A DNA stretch of 64,000 nt, taken from the NCBI RefSeq assembly GCF_963662255.1, contig NC_085052.1:30328654-30392653 (forward strand), written 5' to 3'. The notes under the pieces are model-generated. The model was given only the letters and a program-made list of their open reading frames with translations. It searched no databases and had not been told where the DNA came from. This stretch comes from Cinclus cinclus. Its lineage: Eukaryota > Chordata > Aves > Passeriformes > Cinclidae. The position numbers were made by a program, and so were the translations under genes. Shown piece after piece: positions 34,561 through 48,081 of this stretch; position 1 is the stretch's first letter, and each line of letters opens with the position of its first letter.

Positions 34561-37500
34561 CCAGCTCCTTCTGCATGTGCCATTCCTCCAGACCTCTGGG
34601 ATGTGTGTGGGGCAGCCCTTGGCTCCAGGGAACGGGGTCGTTCTGATGGTGATGGCAGCACACGGTGCCAGCATCAGCAGCTGCGGGAATGCAGCCGGGC
34701 ATTGGGCTCTGCTTTTGGAGCTGTTCCTCCGCTCCACAGGGAGGGAATGTCAAATCGTTCTTCACACAGGGAGGGGTTGAAAGAAAGTGTCTCAAAGCCG
34801 ATTTTATTTGCTGCTGAAGCAAAGTTAGGGAGCAGAACTCTTCAACTACTTGAATTCATTTTAGCTTTCTACCCGAACGTTAGCATTTTGCATTTTTCAT
34901 GACTCAGAATGCATGGGAAAGATGGCATGCAGATTTGTTCCTAAAATGAGAGCCATCATTATGTAATATTTTAGTTTTCATATTTTTGTTTAAATATTTT
35001 TGGTTTTATGGTCAAATATGTTTTTATTTTGCTCTTTGTGCGATTTGTTATTCTGAGCAATATTAAAGACCTGTTGTCCATTGACTTTGTTTCTCTCCTG
35101 CAGATTGTCTTTTAAAATTGCCTAGCCTGGGAAATAACAGACAATGAATTTTACAAGATTCTTTCTCAGAAATGGCACTTAAGATCTGTGGTTTTCTTCT
35201 AGTGTGACATTAATGCTGTTTGTGGCACAGGAGGACTGTCAAGAGAATTTGGAAATTAGAGATATGAATCATCATGAAAACAGTGGTAATATTATTTTCC
35301 AAGGCTGCTGGTCTGTGATGTAACTGTGGTTCAGATATTGCTTTATTACTGAGAATAGAAATTCAGTGGGATGGGAAAGAAGTTCCCTGGTCCTCCTTGA
35401 TGATTTCTTTGATACCACAAACCATCTAATGGTTTTATTACATTTAATTATTTTGGAGTAATTCAGTAATTGAGAGTAATAGCACAAAAACCTATCTGTA
35501 CAGGAGGATGAGAATGCCAGCTATTGATTGCAACAAATTCCAAAGCATTTCCAGAGAGGATGAACATGGCCAGAAAGTTGTTTCTATTATTTCTCTCAAA
35601 TTTCTGATAGGGGATTGTTAGGCCAATAGATTAATTACCAAGTTTCATGAAATGTTCTAAACCTAGAAGTGACTAGCTAGCTTTATAGCAATTGAATATA
35701 CTAGCAATATAGTGCTGTACAAATATACAAAGCCTCTTGTTTTGCCTTCTATTTTATTAAATAATTAATAATTTGCTCTAATATTTCAACTTTCCTGAAT
35801 CCCCAGCATATTGGGTTAAAATGCTGTCTGTTTTGCTTTGGCTTTCTTGTGATCTGAAGATTCAATTATGGTTAACTTCAGTGAAGTAATTCAATTAAGT
35901 TTTTGGCTGTTTATGAAGTAATGAAATAATTTTGGTGGCTAACAAAAATAATATTTGGCATTGCTTTTCACTGTATTACAGTACTGGACTTCAGTGATAA
36001 AAAGTTGCTGGGGGTAATTAAAAGGATGAAGTCTAAATGCTTTTGGTATGACCAATGGGGATTGCTGTGGAGACCCTTTCTTATTAACAGGGTAACATTT
36101 GGCTTTTACTGCTCAGCTGGTTTGAAGGCAAAGTTTTTATTCTGCAGAGAAGGCTCGGAAAATTTTTGTCACTAAGTAAAAGTCTCAATAACTTCTCCTT
36201 GCATGCCACAGGCATACCCCTGGATGGAATAAGGGAAAGCATTAGTAAAAGCCCAGATTCCTGGGGAAGAAGAAGGAATTATTTCTTTCAATTTGACTTG
36301 TGCATGGAATATTTTAATGGAAGTGTTTTAATATTTGTGGTTAAATGTGTTTTGCATTTTTTCTAGTCTATAATTCTGAGAAACAGCCGTGAAACTTTTC
36401 TTACATATGGCCAGTACTGTAAATTAATTAGAAGCTGTGCCCTCACATGCCATCCAACATCTGAGTCCTGCCTGTGTCACTCCAGCTGGAGCTCTTGTCA
36501 AGTCACACCTGTAATGGTGGACACGTATACACTAAAATAACCTTTCCAGTTTGTTGGTAACAGGAAGAAGGTTTAGAAGGGCAATTTTGTGCCCCACTTG
36601 GATTCTGAAAATGTTAGGGCTCAGTGGTCTTTCCTTGAGTCATGATGCCCCTGAGAGGAAGGAAAAGTGGACTGGAGGCTCCCAAGTGGCACCTGGACCA
36701 CTGGTGGGCAGGGCAGACACATCCCTGGCAGCGCAGCTGTGGCTGACCAAGACTCTGGGCGGGTGCATGGTGAATTCAGGGCCTGGGTCTGAAAGGGGCT
36801 CAGACCTTATGGCCAGGGCAGGAGGGGCACCAAGGTGTTCAGTCGTCACACCTGGCTCAGACTGCCTCGCGTGCGATGCAACTCGGTTCATCTGCAGTTC
36901 AGTACTTGGGGCTGGTGTTGTTCTCCATCACTGCTTGTTATTTTCCCTGATACTTTGATGACTTCTGTGTGAAACACTGGCACTCATTTTCCATCACATT
37001 TTCCAAGGAATGTTCCATTTTCGTTCAGGGTTTCCCAAAGCTCTGGCATTTTTGCATCATACATATTGCATGTACTTTTCTTCCAAGTAATACAGTGATA
37101 TAAGTGAAATAAGAGTATATCTCAAAGCTAATGATTATTTATTTTCCATTTCCTATGTAAAGGGTTCATAAGGAATAATTTCTTAGAAAAAATAAATCAA
37201 ACCAAAGCTTCACGCTGCTACTACTTCACAATATAACTGCTGTAAAAATGAAGTTTCTGAATTTCTGCTTTGGTTTTATTGCAATATGTTGAACTGGATA
37301 TGTCAGCAGGGGCAGTTTTCTTCCTAGATTTGAAGTTCAGTAGTTTTCCAGACAAATAGCATATTCCTGAGTTATTGGAAAATTCGTGTGGAGCAACTTC
37401 ACACTGGCCAACTTTGCATGTCACCTCTGATGTTTCTGTTGGCTGGCAAAAAATGGCTGTTATTTGCAATTTCTAAATCTGTTCTATTATTTCTGCTTCT

Positions 37501-38050
37501 TTTGACTCTTTCTCTGCAAAGCATGAAATCTAGTAGCCTGAAAGTGGGAGACTAAATAGTAAAAGGAAAAGACAGTGGTTACATTGAATGCAAGCAAACA
37601 TCCAGTCAGACTGTTAAGATGTTTAAAATCAACTGTGATATACAAGTTGCTTGATGATTTTGAGAAATACTTTTATCTCTTGAGAAGATTGATAAGTGGA
37701 TAATTTATTTTTTTGTGAGCACAAATGCATTTTGTATTTTTTATCTTGGCAGTTCTATGAAGCAGAAAATACCAGATGAAGTTTTGTTGAGGTTCAGATT
37801 CAGTGTGGAAAAACCTAAGGTGTCTTCAGAGAAAGTTCTGAAAATTTTGCTACTTAAGCTTCTGACTTGTTTGTTTTAGAGACTGTACTAAAGTGGTCAC
37901 AGGAAAGACAATATCCTCACTGAAATTCAATCCATATGTTAATTTTTGCTGGCTTATGGCTATATATTATTTCTTTACAAAATAAAATCTGAGAAAAAGT
38001 TTTAGTTAAGCCCTTACAATTGACAGCTTTCATCCTTTAGCCTTTGCAGG

Positions 38051-38070
38051 TTTAGTGACATTTAGTGACA
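38051..38070 (+). repeat. 10-bp tandem duplication
   Basis: TTTAGTGACA is repeated twice without any change. It looks like a recent slippage or short duplication event and no function is implied. Confidence 0.9.
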
Positions 38071-41000
38071 GAGAATTGTATTAGAACTGCGTGCTGCAGA
38101 TATTTTCTTATGGATAATTTTTTCCATTAAAATCCTCAATGTGCCAAAGTATTGCTTTCTTAAATGCTCCTCCCTTAAATCTATGACTCCTTCACCACCT
38201 GTCCTGAAGAGAATTAAACTGACAGAGGTTTTCAGAACAGTAGCCACAATGACTTTCTCTCCTCCAGCTGTGTTTTGAATTCTGTATCTTGTATTTCTTC
38301 TTAATTCTTTGATTTGGAAAGTTTACTACTTTTTTTTTTTCAAAATTACAATTTTTTTATAAAAAGTGCTTCCATTTTTCTCACCTGCTCAAAAACTTCA
38401 TCCCATATAGTCCATAGTGTGTTTTGGGAACGATCTGCATCAGAATTTCTAGTTTTTCTTGTGGGTTTCATTTTAAAAGATTTGTTCAGATGAGCAAGGA
38501 CTGCCCTGAGAAGTGATAACAGAGTTTTAAAGAAGCTGTATATAATTAAAATGGTAAATAGAATAATTTGCTGCAATGTTATTTGAGAATATTTTAATCC
38601 CTCAGCCTGGTCACACCTGAGCGCCTAGGAAGACCACAGATTTCACCAGGCTTGTAAAAGTGTAATGTGGCTCTGCTGAGAAAGCAGATGGTGCAGGAAC
38701 ACAGTGGGTGGGCTCCTGGATAGCATCCACCCAAAGCACACAGCCTCAGGTGTCACGGAGCTCTAGGGAAAACACAGCGTGCTTTTGCAGTGGTACTGGT
38801 AGTTATTTTTGGGCTGACAGGTAAGGGCTGAGTTTACACCTTGCTCCTGCCAGGGCTGAGATGAGGTCAAGGAATGGTGTCAGAAGCCAGGGGTTCATCA
38901 CATTTAGGGGTTCTTTAAGCACACAGCCTCCAGGATGGCAAGAGGGACCCTTGTCCTGCAGTTTAGTGTGGGATGGACAACTTGCTTAGTCTCCCTTCAG
39001 TGGAGCTGAGAGGTGTGAGGCAGGTTAATGAAAGTATAAAGAAGTGGTCACCAAGGAAATGTGAGCTGCTTGACTCTTCATTCTCCCTCTTTGAATTAGA
39101 TTCATCTGTCCATTTCAGTTTTTTCCAACAAGTTTGCTCAGATTGATGACAAAACAAGCTTCATTTTAAAATGCACCTTGAAAGCAGAAAGGCAATTTTA
39201 TTATTATGTATTTATGGAGTGTGTCCATTCCTTGATTTACAGGAGATTTTTGTTCTAAATGTTTCTGTTCTATGTGCCTACTTGTCTGATAACTGAAACT
39301 GCTGTGAAATGTAAAGAAAATGACAGTTTAGGATAAGTGCAGCTGTAGAGACCCATGTAAGTTATAAAAATCAAATTAGGAGCTCATTAAACATGGAAAA
39401 AAGGAGCCCATGCTGAGCTCTGGCCTCACTACAGCAAAGTAAGAAGTGCCTGTGGTTGTGTTAACCAGTTTAAAATTAACTTTACCCGCTGTATTGGAAT
39501 TGCAGCAGTGACCACAGCAGATGTGGTTGCAAGTTTCCAGGAGAGGTATGCTAGAAATACTTGGAAATAGCCAAATTATAAACCATTATGTTTATTTTTT
39601 GTGTTTTACTGTAAAAATTGACTTCTTATGTCAGTCTACAAATATTTTCATATTAATTGAGTGAAAAGTCAAACATGCACCAGTATCATAATTTTCTCTG
39701 CTTCACAATCCTCCCGTTAAATTTGAAAGCAGCACCCTGACAGTACTTCAGAGGGTGGTGAATTTTGTTTTTGAGAAAGCTGATTACTTATATGTTGTTT
39801 ATTTTATTAGACGTTCAATTTTAAGTTGGCAAAAATATATTAGCTCTTTATAGTGTGGACACCAGACTGAGATATTCATGTTTATCTGAAAGTGAGTACT
39901 CATATGAATATCCACATATAGATCAACATATTTTTATGAGAAAGTTGCCATTTTTGCTTAACTTTAGGGTGAACATTTGAGACACTTGATGCTTTGGCTG
40001 TTCTTTGTCATATGAAATGCTGCTGGAGTGCTACCTTAATGCTGACCTAATTTATTTTATGACCCTATTACCTGCCTGGTCAGCACAGGAACCTGGGCTG
40101 GTCACTGCCTGTTGCTTTTCTCCCTCTGTCCTTCAAATAAGAAAGTTCAGGAAAATTTAAATTTCTCATGAGGAGAAGGCAATTTGCTTAATAGCCAGAT
40201 ATTTGAAAATTCTATTAATCTTTCTTTTTCACTCCACAGGAGCTCTGGGCTCTTTCTAAAGTCTCCCTTTCATATCCTGACATAGATCACAGGGTTAGAT
40301 TTATCTGTCTATGTCTATCTTGGACTTCTTGTTTTGGGTGTTCTTAATGTCATTATATCTTGCTGGTCAGGGCAAAAATATTTTTTTTTTGGTCATAGAG
40401 ATTCTTTCTCATGTTCCTTCTCACTAGGAAGGATCAGTTTGATTTAGTTAGGGTGACAGTTTCATTGTCTTTTTTTGCCTCATTTGAGGGATTACATTGA
40501 CATTTCTGAGCACTGATCAGTTCTGGGATTTGTTATATATAGTCTTGCTCCTTATGATAAATACTGGCATTTAGACATATGTCAATACCTTCAGTTTATT
40601 TGCAGCTTTGTGTATGTTAAGATGGAGATAATATTTCAGCTTTTCATGAAGCCTTGAAAAACAGTTGAGATGTTCAAGCCATGTTTTACTGTAGCATCTT
40701 TTCTAATGCTGTGGTTAAATGGAGTACAAATTCCATGAAGAACAACAGCAAGTTCACACCTCAGGCATTGGTTCAACCCCTCGCAGGATCAGTGCATCAG
40801 TTCACACTGGAAGTGTAACCCAGGTGTCCAAAAGCTGAGCAATCTCCTCTTTTCTCTGCATTATCTTCAAGGAGTTCAGAAACCAGAGCACCAGGGGACC
40901 CTTGGGTGAATTATTGTCCTGCTGAGACAGATGAGTGCCATTATGTCTCATGGCCAATCTAAGCAATACTGAGGGGAAAACACTGCACGTTTTACTGCTG

Positions 41001-44000
41001 GGCTCAAGGTCTCACTCTGCCTGGCCACTGCCTTTCAGAGAGGGCCAAGGCAGTGGTGGGAGAGGAAGCCTGGGTCACTTCTACTGGTTGGCTTTTGAAC
41101 CAGCTGGAAAGCACAGGGTATAAAATTTGTAGAGATACGGTTCTGAGGTGTTATATTCCCTGCTTGTCAGAGTCTGAGGTCTGTTTGGTGAGTGTTTCCT
41201 CTGGGAGAAAGTCACTCATATGTGAAACAGAGTGGAAAAATAGAAAGATTTCTCATATGCCTATTTTTAGGCAGTTTGCTATCCAGATCAAGGCACTATT
41301 TTGTCTGGTTTTCTTAAGAGCTAAAAATAATCTCTCCATGGCATGGTTGTCCCTCAACAAAGACTCTTTCTGTGCTGTTCCAAGCTCAAGGAGTTCACAG
41401 CCCTCTGGAAGTTTCTAAAGTGGTATCTGGAATAAAGGCAATAAAACAGCTTCACATTGAAAAAAATACCAGACATGTAATAGCACCGTGAGGCAGGAAT
41501 ATCTGATATAGCTGTCTGTCAGTTGGAGGCTGTTAAATCACACTTGATACCAAAAGGGGCCCAAAGTCACTGGATTAATGAGAATCATCTCAGTATCATC
41601 AGGCCACACACTCAGAAAATAAATGCCTCTCACTGGGCCAGGCTCGTGACTGGCAGCAATTTACCCATGCACATTATTCTCTGACTTCTTGCCAATGCAA
41701 TTTCAAGGAATATTTAGTACATGCTATCAATTATTGTATTTCTGTCTTACTTAGAAAGGAAATACAGAGGCAAACTTAATTTAGCTTATGAATTGCCCAA
41801 GATAAGAAATGAAAATGGTATCCCACCCTGCAAATAAATAAATAGAAAACAGGAAGCTGAGGCCACAGAAGCTTCAGATGAGCCTGCATAGAGGGATCCA
41901 TAAACCCATGGTTAGTTGTGGGCTGCTTTGCTTAAAGATTGAGGTGCCTCAGATAGATTTGTCTAAGTTATCATGAGATATTCCACAGAAACAAAAAGGA
42001 AATTTTGTGGTGTGATTTCTTTAAAGATTACTGGGTTCAATATTGCCATATGAAGTTGGTTTTTTTTTTCTATAATATTGAATGTGGCAATAATTGCAAA
42101 GATTCTCAAAAGAAACAAGACTGAGAAGGTAGCTGTGTATACTCTCCAAAAAAAAAAAATCAAAATGCATTGAAATATCATAGTATATTTCAGTATGATG
42201 TATGGGATGTAATAAGAAGATTAATACCTACGAATTAAGCTATAATAAATTAAAAACTGTAGCCAAGATAAATAAACCCACCCAAACTTACAGACTTGAA
42301 TCCTGTCAAAGCTAGAACTGCCAAAAAATTTGTTACACACACATACATTTTATCTGTACATTACTTTTTCTGTGTGGTTGCTAATCTTTGATTCTTTTCT
42401 TGATTTGAACATGAGGCAAATTAAATTATGGGTTCCTGACATAAGAACTCTTTTTTTTTTCTCGTTTTCTTGACCCATTTTTCAGTACTGCCTTGGGTTA
42501 GCAGTATTTTTTTTTATCTGCTGACTTCACTGTAAATCTCACTCTTTCTTGAGATGAGGTGGATATAAATTGGTTGAATCATAATTCACGAGCTGTAAAA
42601 TTAATTTAGAAATTGTTTCTTTAATATTTGGGATGCAATAGAACCCTCAACTTATCTATAATAAATGCAAGATAAGGAAAAATGTATACCTGTACACATA
42701 TTGTCCTGGCTTGTCCTCAAACAGTGCATGACTTCTAGTTTTGGTAAAACTAAAATACCATCAAGGCATGTGTATTTTACTGAGAAACACATGTGCTGGA
42801 ACTGAACAACAAATAATTCAAGTTGGGATAGTTGCTTTTTTTTCATTTTATGCTCCTTTTTTATTGATCTCTGAACACTTCAGTGTCTTGCCAGGTGCAT
42901 TTTTCAGAGACAGTAGCCTATGCAGGGGACTAATGGAAAAATCAAGAGTGGTAGTGATGGCATGGGAGAGTCTTTTCCCTGGAAATGGAAGGGCACAGCT
43001 TCTGTAAGAATTGTATTTGTAGGTGCTACTTTTGCACAAAGAACACAAGAAAAACAAGCTGGTAGCAACAAATGCTTCTCTAGTTATTGCAAACATTTAG
43101 CACATACACTTGCACTCCTTTATTTATGTAGAAATGAAATCAATTGGGGGCCAAAATGTGAATATGTAAAGGTCAAATTCAGAAAATGCCAGTTTTTAGA
43201 AACTTCAAGGAAGAAGACGTTTCTCAAAGAGTTTAGTAAGGTTTGTTTTGCTTGGCAGAGGGAGCTGTTCTTAAGAGTGCTTATTGTTTTATCTCGTGGT
43301 AGAATCAATGAGACTGTAATTGTACGACAGTCACTGTTCTGACTTCCACTTAAAGGAAAAAAAATTACTTTCTCCATGGTACTGCTAATAGAGAATGAGA
43401 CACTTTTTGAAGTGTTTCAGATTTTAAATGCAGAGGTGGTTTTTCTTCTCCACAAAAGAAAGTGATTTATTTCTGGTGTCGTATTTCATGTTGTCTGGTA
43501 CAAATATAATAACTAACAATATGAGGGGTTCATACAAGGCTATCACAAGGTATGAGTGAAATATAAGTAAAGCCTGATTTTATTAGGTCAGCCAGGGATT
43601 AATGACTCCAGGACAACTGCAAAGGTCTCAAGATGTCAATACTTATTCTTTTTTTAAACCATGAGAAGAGGAAAAAAACTCCAACACTAAAGACAGTACT
43701 GCTGCAGTTCAAATGCTTTCCTTCGTCTATTTTTAAGGAGAGGCATTGTGGTAATACTTGAAAATGTGCAAAATAAATATCTGCATAATTCTGTTGTAGA
43801 TTTTGACAACTGAGATACTCTAGGGGTTCCATTATTTTGCTTTGTTATTAAGTTTGGCATAAACCCTAACATCTGAGTTAGATGACAACAGGATGTCCTT
43901 GGTATGTGTCCCTATTGTTTAGAAAATCTCAGATTATTTTCCACTCATCATGAATATTGATGTGCCATAGAGGTGACCCTACCACTCCCTCTATAGCATT

Positions 44001-44208
44001 TATCTCCACTGATCAGCAGCACAATTATTTTCTAGATGTTATCAAATGCAGTTGGAGAGAAAATTATTGCCTTGTGCTTGAAGAGCTTTCCAAGCTCTGA
44101 AGCACTAAAAAAGCATTGGTGATCCCTTGAGATCTTCTATTTGCTACATGAAGTCTATTAAAATAATTCCTTTTTGTTGAGACTGTGTTGTCTGTTGTGA
44201 GGTAGCTT

Positions 44209-44680
44209 CATGCAGCCGCAGAACAGTTTAGGTTGGAAAAGAATTTCAAAGGTCATTGAGCCCAACCATTTCCCCAGCACTGCCAAGTCCACCACCAGCC
44301 CATGTCCCTAAGCACCACATCTGCACGTCTTTCAAATACCTCCAAAATGGTGCTCCCACCACAGCCCTGGGCAGCCTGTGCCACTGCTTGAAAACCCTTC
44401 CTGTGAAGAAATTCTTCCTAATATCCAATCGAAACCTCTCCTGGGGCAACTGGAGGTGTTTCCTCTTGTCCTATCACTTGTTACTTGAGAAAAGGGACTG
44501 AACCCCCCTGGTTATGCCCTCCTTTCAAGGAGCTGTAGAGAGCCATAAGGTCCCCCCTGAGCCTCCTTTTCTCCAGGTTAACACCCCCAGCTCTCCCTGG
44601 TCCTTCTGGCCACACTGTTTCTGATACAAGCCAAGATGCCCTTGGCCTTCTTGGCCACCTGGGCACACACTGGCTCACGA
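44209..44680 (-). mobile_element. CR1 LINE 3' fragment with internal deletion
   Basis: The plus strand reads as the complement of the CR1 3' region. Landmarks are AGGTTGGAAAAGAATTTC near 44230, CCAAGTCCACCACCAGCCCA near 44284, a CTTCCTAATATCCAATCGAA segment near 44414, CCTCTTGTCCTATCACTTGT near 44462 and GGCCTTCTTGGCCACCTGGG near 44643. The 3' terminus is decayed but starts near 44209. Around 44592-44598 the sequence jumps from the AGCTC-CTC region to GTCCTTCTGGCCACACTG. In family members I recall these are separated by roughly 150-200 bp, so an internal deletion is inferred. No intact reverse transcriptase remains. Confidence 0.92.
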
Positions 44681-44852
44681 AGAACCACTTTCCTGAGGAT
44701 GTTTGCTCTCAGGATGAGTTAGGATTCTGGTGTGCATGGGGACACACTGTAGAAGGTGACTTCTTTCAATGTTTTCCAAAGTACTGCTGAAAAATGTTGC
44801 ATATATAGGTATTTAGAATCTAGAATCTTAAAGATAGATCAACAGATTTGAA

Positions 44853-44878
44853 AATTTAGCTCATCTATGAGCTAAATT
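44853..44878. repeat. Near-perfect palindrome, 12-bp arms
   Basis: AATTTAGCTCAT (44853-44864) and ATGAGCTAAATT (44867-44878) are exact reverse complements separated by CT. It lies about 170 bp beyond the CR1 fragment and is not part of the CR1 similarity. Confidence 0.9.
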
Positions 44879-47800
44879 AATAAATTTTATGTAATCCCCT
44901 GTGAAGCTTTTTGATCCTAAAGGTACTCATCACCTGAATAATCTTCTATCCTGAATTCACTTATATGCTCCAGTAACACAAAATTCAATGAGAAATACAT
45001 TTTATTCCAGCTTCAGTGATGTACCACTGGTCCATTAGGTTCTGCTGGTGATTGTGGCAGCTTTTAATGAAAAATTAGGTGATAAGTAAGTGGAATATAA
45101 CTGAAGTTCTGCTTTATCAGTGGGGTTAAAAATAAGAACATCAAAAAGCAGGGAGAATACCTGTGAGAAACATAACTGTATCTCTGTTTATGTCTGTACA
45201 TAAAAATTAAAGAATCTTACGGGGATTTTATGTGTTTTTTTCTTTTTGTTGTTGTCTTTTATTTTAGTCAGGTACCATAGACACTCTGATGAATTTCCTG
45301 ATAAATTATAGTGGAATAATTTTGATCATTTTCTTGCAGTTTTAATAACTTGCATTCTGTTTTCATCTGGCATTATGCTTTTAGATATTTTATTTCATGC
45401 TATTGAAAGAATTGCTTTATATTACTCTCTGTTAGAATGCCATCTATGTTCCTTTTCAGAAGTGCATATTTTGCTTTTTATATATTTCCTCTTATGAGTG
45501 GTATCTCAAGTAATGCTGAAATAAATTCCTCCTAGTCAATTTTTGCCTTTTATTGCATTTATTGTAATAGTGGTTGTCAAGATATGATGCTGGTCACAAA
45601 TTTTGCAAAGAGACGTATGCCAAAAAGCCATAACTTTTTCAAAGAGCTTTTATGAAGCTTTGAAGCTCTTGGGAATCAATTGACCTAAGTCTTGAAAAGT
45701 AGTAAAACCTTTCTAATATTCTTATTAGTGATGCATAAATTGCACAATAGGTTTTTCATGTGTTAGTTTGACAAAGCAGCTTCTTTGACCTCTGTTGCCC
45801 ACTCTGAAGCACGGCAGGACTTCCCTTAGTGCAGGATGTGGTGTTGTCTTCTTCCCCAACATTTGGGGCTAATCAGCTCTTACAAACAGAAAGAAGACTC
45901 ACCTAACACAAAGGAAATGTATGCTGCTATTTAGTTCTGACCGTTCTTAAATATTTCAGGCAAGTGCTCACTTGAAAGCCAAAAGAATAAAATGCTCTTG
46001 TTTTCTCTGAATTGCTCCCTATTCACTTCTCCAGATATATTAGGGTGTTTTCCTGGTATATCAGCTGTTGTTTGTTAAAGGTGCATGGTAAAAGAGGAAA
46101 AAAATAACTCTGCAAATCCTTTTTCCTATTATGGTTTTCCTATTATATCTCAAGCCATATTTTAGGTATAATTGAATGGTTTCAGGATAAGAAATTACTT
46201 TAAAACTTTTCCATTTCCCCCCAAAGTGCACCAGGGTTTTGCTATCAGTTTCCGTCTGCCTGCTCCACAAACACACTGCCAGTGTCTCTGGATTTCTTGC
46301 TTGCACAGAACTGTGTGTTCCTGTAACAGGTCTACTGTGGGTGCCAAAAGGGAAATTGAAAACCTGTTTCTGACCTGGAGATACTGGGCAGTGGGGAGGT
46401 GATAAAAATGAATGCCTGGCTTTCATGGAGCTATTACCATCCTTTAGCTTCTACTAAGGGAACTTTAAAATAGAAACCATTTAGTTTGTATGGTGACAGG
46501 ATTTTGAGAAGAAGTGTAAGTGCCCCAAAACAGAATAGAGCAGAAAAAAAAAAATTAATACATTGAATATATAAAAATCTCTCCTTCCCACAGGTTTTTG
46601 CACAGATGGTCTTGGGGAAGTGCCAGGAACCTGCAGGTGCAGGAGGCCTTCTCTTAGTCCTCATTCCCTTCAAGCAGCTTTCAAACTCACAACTTTTTGA
46701 ACCCTGAAAGAACATTGCTTTTCCCTCTCACCAGATGAGGTACAAAGGTTCTGCCAGCCAACTAGAAAACCTGATGCTTGAAATGCTTCAGAACACTTTG
46801 TCTTACCCAGGAAGATACAGCCAGCTGAAGAAGATGTACAAGTTATAGTGAGTCTCAGAAGTGTTCCTGATTGCCAGTGCTTTGCCCTAAGCAAGGAGGT
46901 GAAGCAGCTCTGTGGTGTTGCTATAGAAGCTACAGTTCCTGAGCATCATCCTGAGAGATACAAGAGCCAGGAAGGCTACTGCAGAGACAGTGATTAATGC
47001 TGCTGTGTTTGTAAACTGATTCCTCACTGACCAGAAGGAAGCCTCAGGAGGTCATCTAGTCTATAATTCTGCCTGAAGGAAAGGTAAATTCCACTTAAAC
47101 CATTCTTTACAGACATTTGTCTAACCTGATCTCCCCACCAGGGATGGAAAGTGAGCAACATCCTGGTAGGATTTGCTCCAGCAGTTAGCTAATTTCTCTC
47201 TCTCTTTGATCTTCAGCTAAACATTTCCTTTTGTCATGTCATAGCTCCTTAACCCTTATGATGTCCTTATTTGTAAGGCCTGAACTGAAAGTAAAATAGG
47301 GTGATTTGGACCTCCTAGATTAATTTAAAATGTGAATGTGAGGACCAAAAGAAAAGACTTATTTCTTTTGCTTAATATTAACCAAACAGGCTCCACTGGT
47401 GTATGGGATGGGTTAAATAGAACTACTGTACTTCCAACTACCTGAAGAAATATGAGCAAATTCTGCTTCTGAAACACATAATGATGAGTAATTTAGGGAC
47501 TCTGGGGCTGCATACTGTACATAAAGGTATTACCGGCCATAATATACCATTAGCATGCATAGAGATCTTTGTAATTTGAAATAGAAAATATATACAGTAT
47601 CATAGCAGGAAATAATGTATGCTTCATGGAAATTTTCTTTCTGAGAATTAGTGTCTTTTTCAAAATGAGAGATCAAAACTCTAATGTGAAATTTGTGTTT
47701 CAATAAAATTAATGGGATCCATCACTAGGACTTGACAAAGAAGCTCCTGATGCTCTGATGGTGTAGTGGTCATAAATAAGCTGGATCAATTTCCCCACAG

Positions 47801-48081
47801 AACATCTAGAGAGGCAGAACAAGTCTGCATTGCAGCACCTGGCAGCCTGGGGTATGCTGGGCACGCTGGAGCAGAGGGGCAGGCAGCAGCCCCGCTCTGG
47901 TTCTATGAGATGTGCATGCACACATTGCACGTGGGATGCAGCTCTTAATGCACAGAGCTGCACTGCTTGGGGCCTGAGCAGCATCAGCTGCTCTGCCACA
48001 GCCCACTGCAGGTGTGCTGGGCACAGCTTGCTGCAACCTGGAGTGTTTTCAGGCCATGCTGCTTATGGCTTCACTATTTAA
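47801..48081 (+). other. GC-rich patch with an unrecognised open frame
   Basis: This patch is clearly GC-richer than its surroundings. It follows TTCCCCACAG (47791-47800), which resembles a splice acceptor. One frame stays open from 47803 to a stop at 48079-48081, about 92 codons. A donor-like CAGGTGTGC lies near 48008. The deduced peptide is rich in Cys, Ala and Ser and matches no family I know. GC-rich DNA has fewer chance stops, so the open frame is weak evidence for an exon. Confidence 0.2.

Larger units (their letters stand above)
31035..44208. other. Mostly unique non-coding DNA; no gene recognised
   Basis: No gene is supportable. The frame at 36551-36958 (135 codons, plus) lies in a locally GC-richer patch, is shadowed by a minus-strand frame at 36640-36891 and resembles no known protein. 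The frame at 42920-43342 (140 codons) is similarly anonymous. Small repeats include an exact 10-bp tandem duplication TTTAGTGACA at 38051-38070. Homopolymer runs occur near 34418-34429 and 42148-42159. Confidence 0.55.

Noticed and set aside
36551..36958. 135-codon frame in a GC-richer patch
   Set aside because: No recognised domain, an overlapping minus-strand frame and no clear splice or promoter context.
38683..38697. Second CTCF-like core AAGCAGATGGTGCAG
   Set aside because: The key GGC is replaced by GGT, so the match is too weak.
40769..40790. B-box-like word as a SINE or tRNA remnant
   Set aside because: No A box at the proper distance, no tail and no flanking duplication.
44246..44678. 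Frames at 44246-44449, 44256-44501 and 44481-44678
   Set aside because: They fall in the CR1 3' fragment, which has no intact reverse transcriptase frame.
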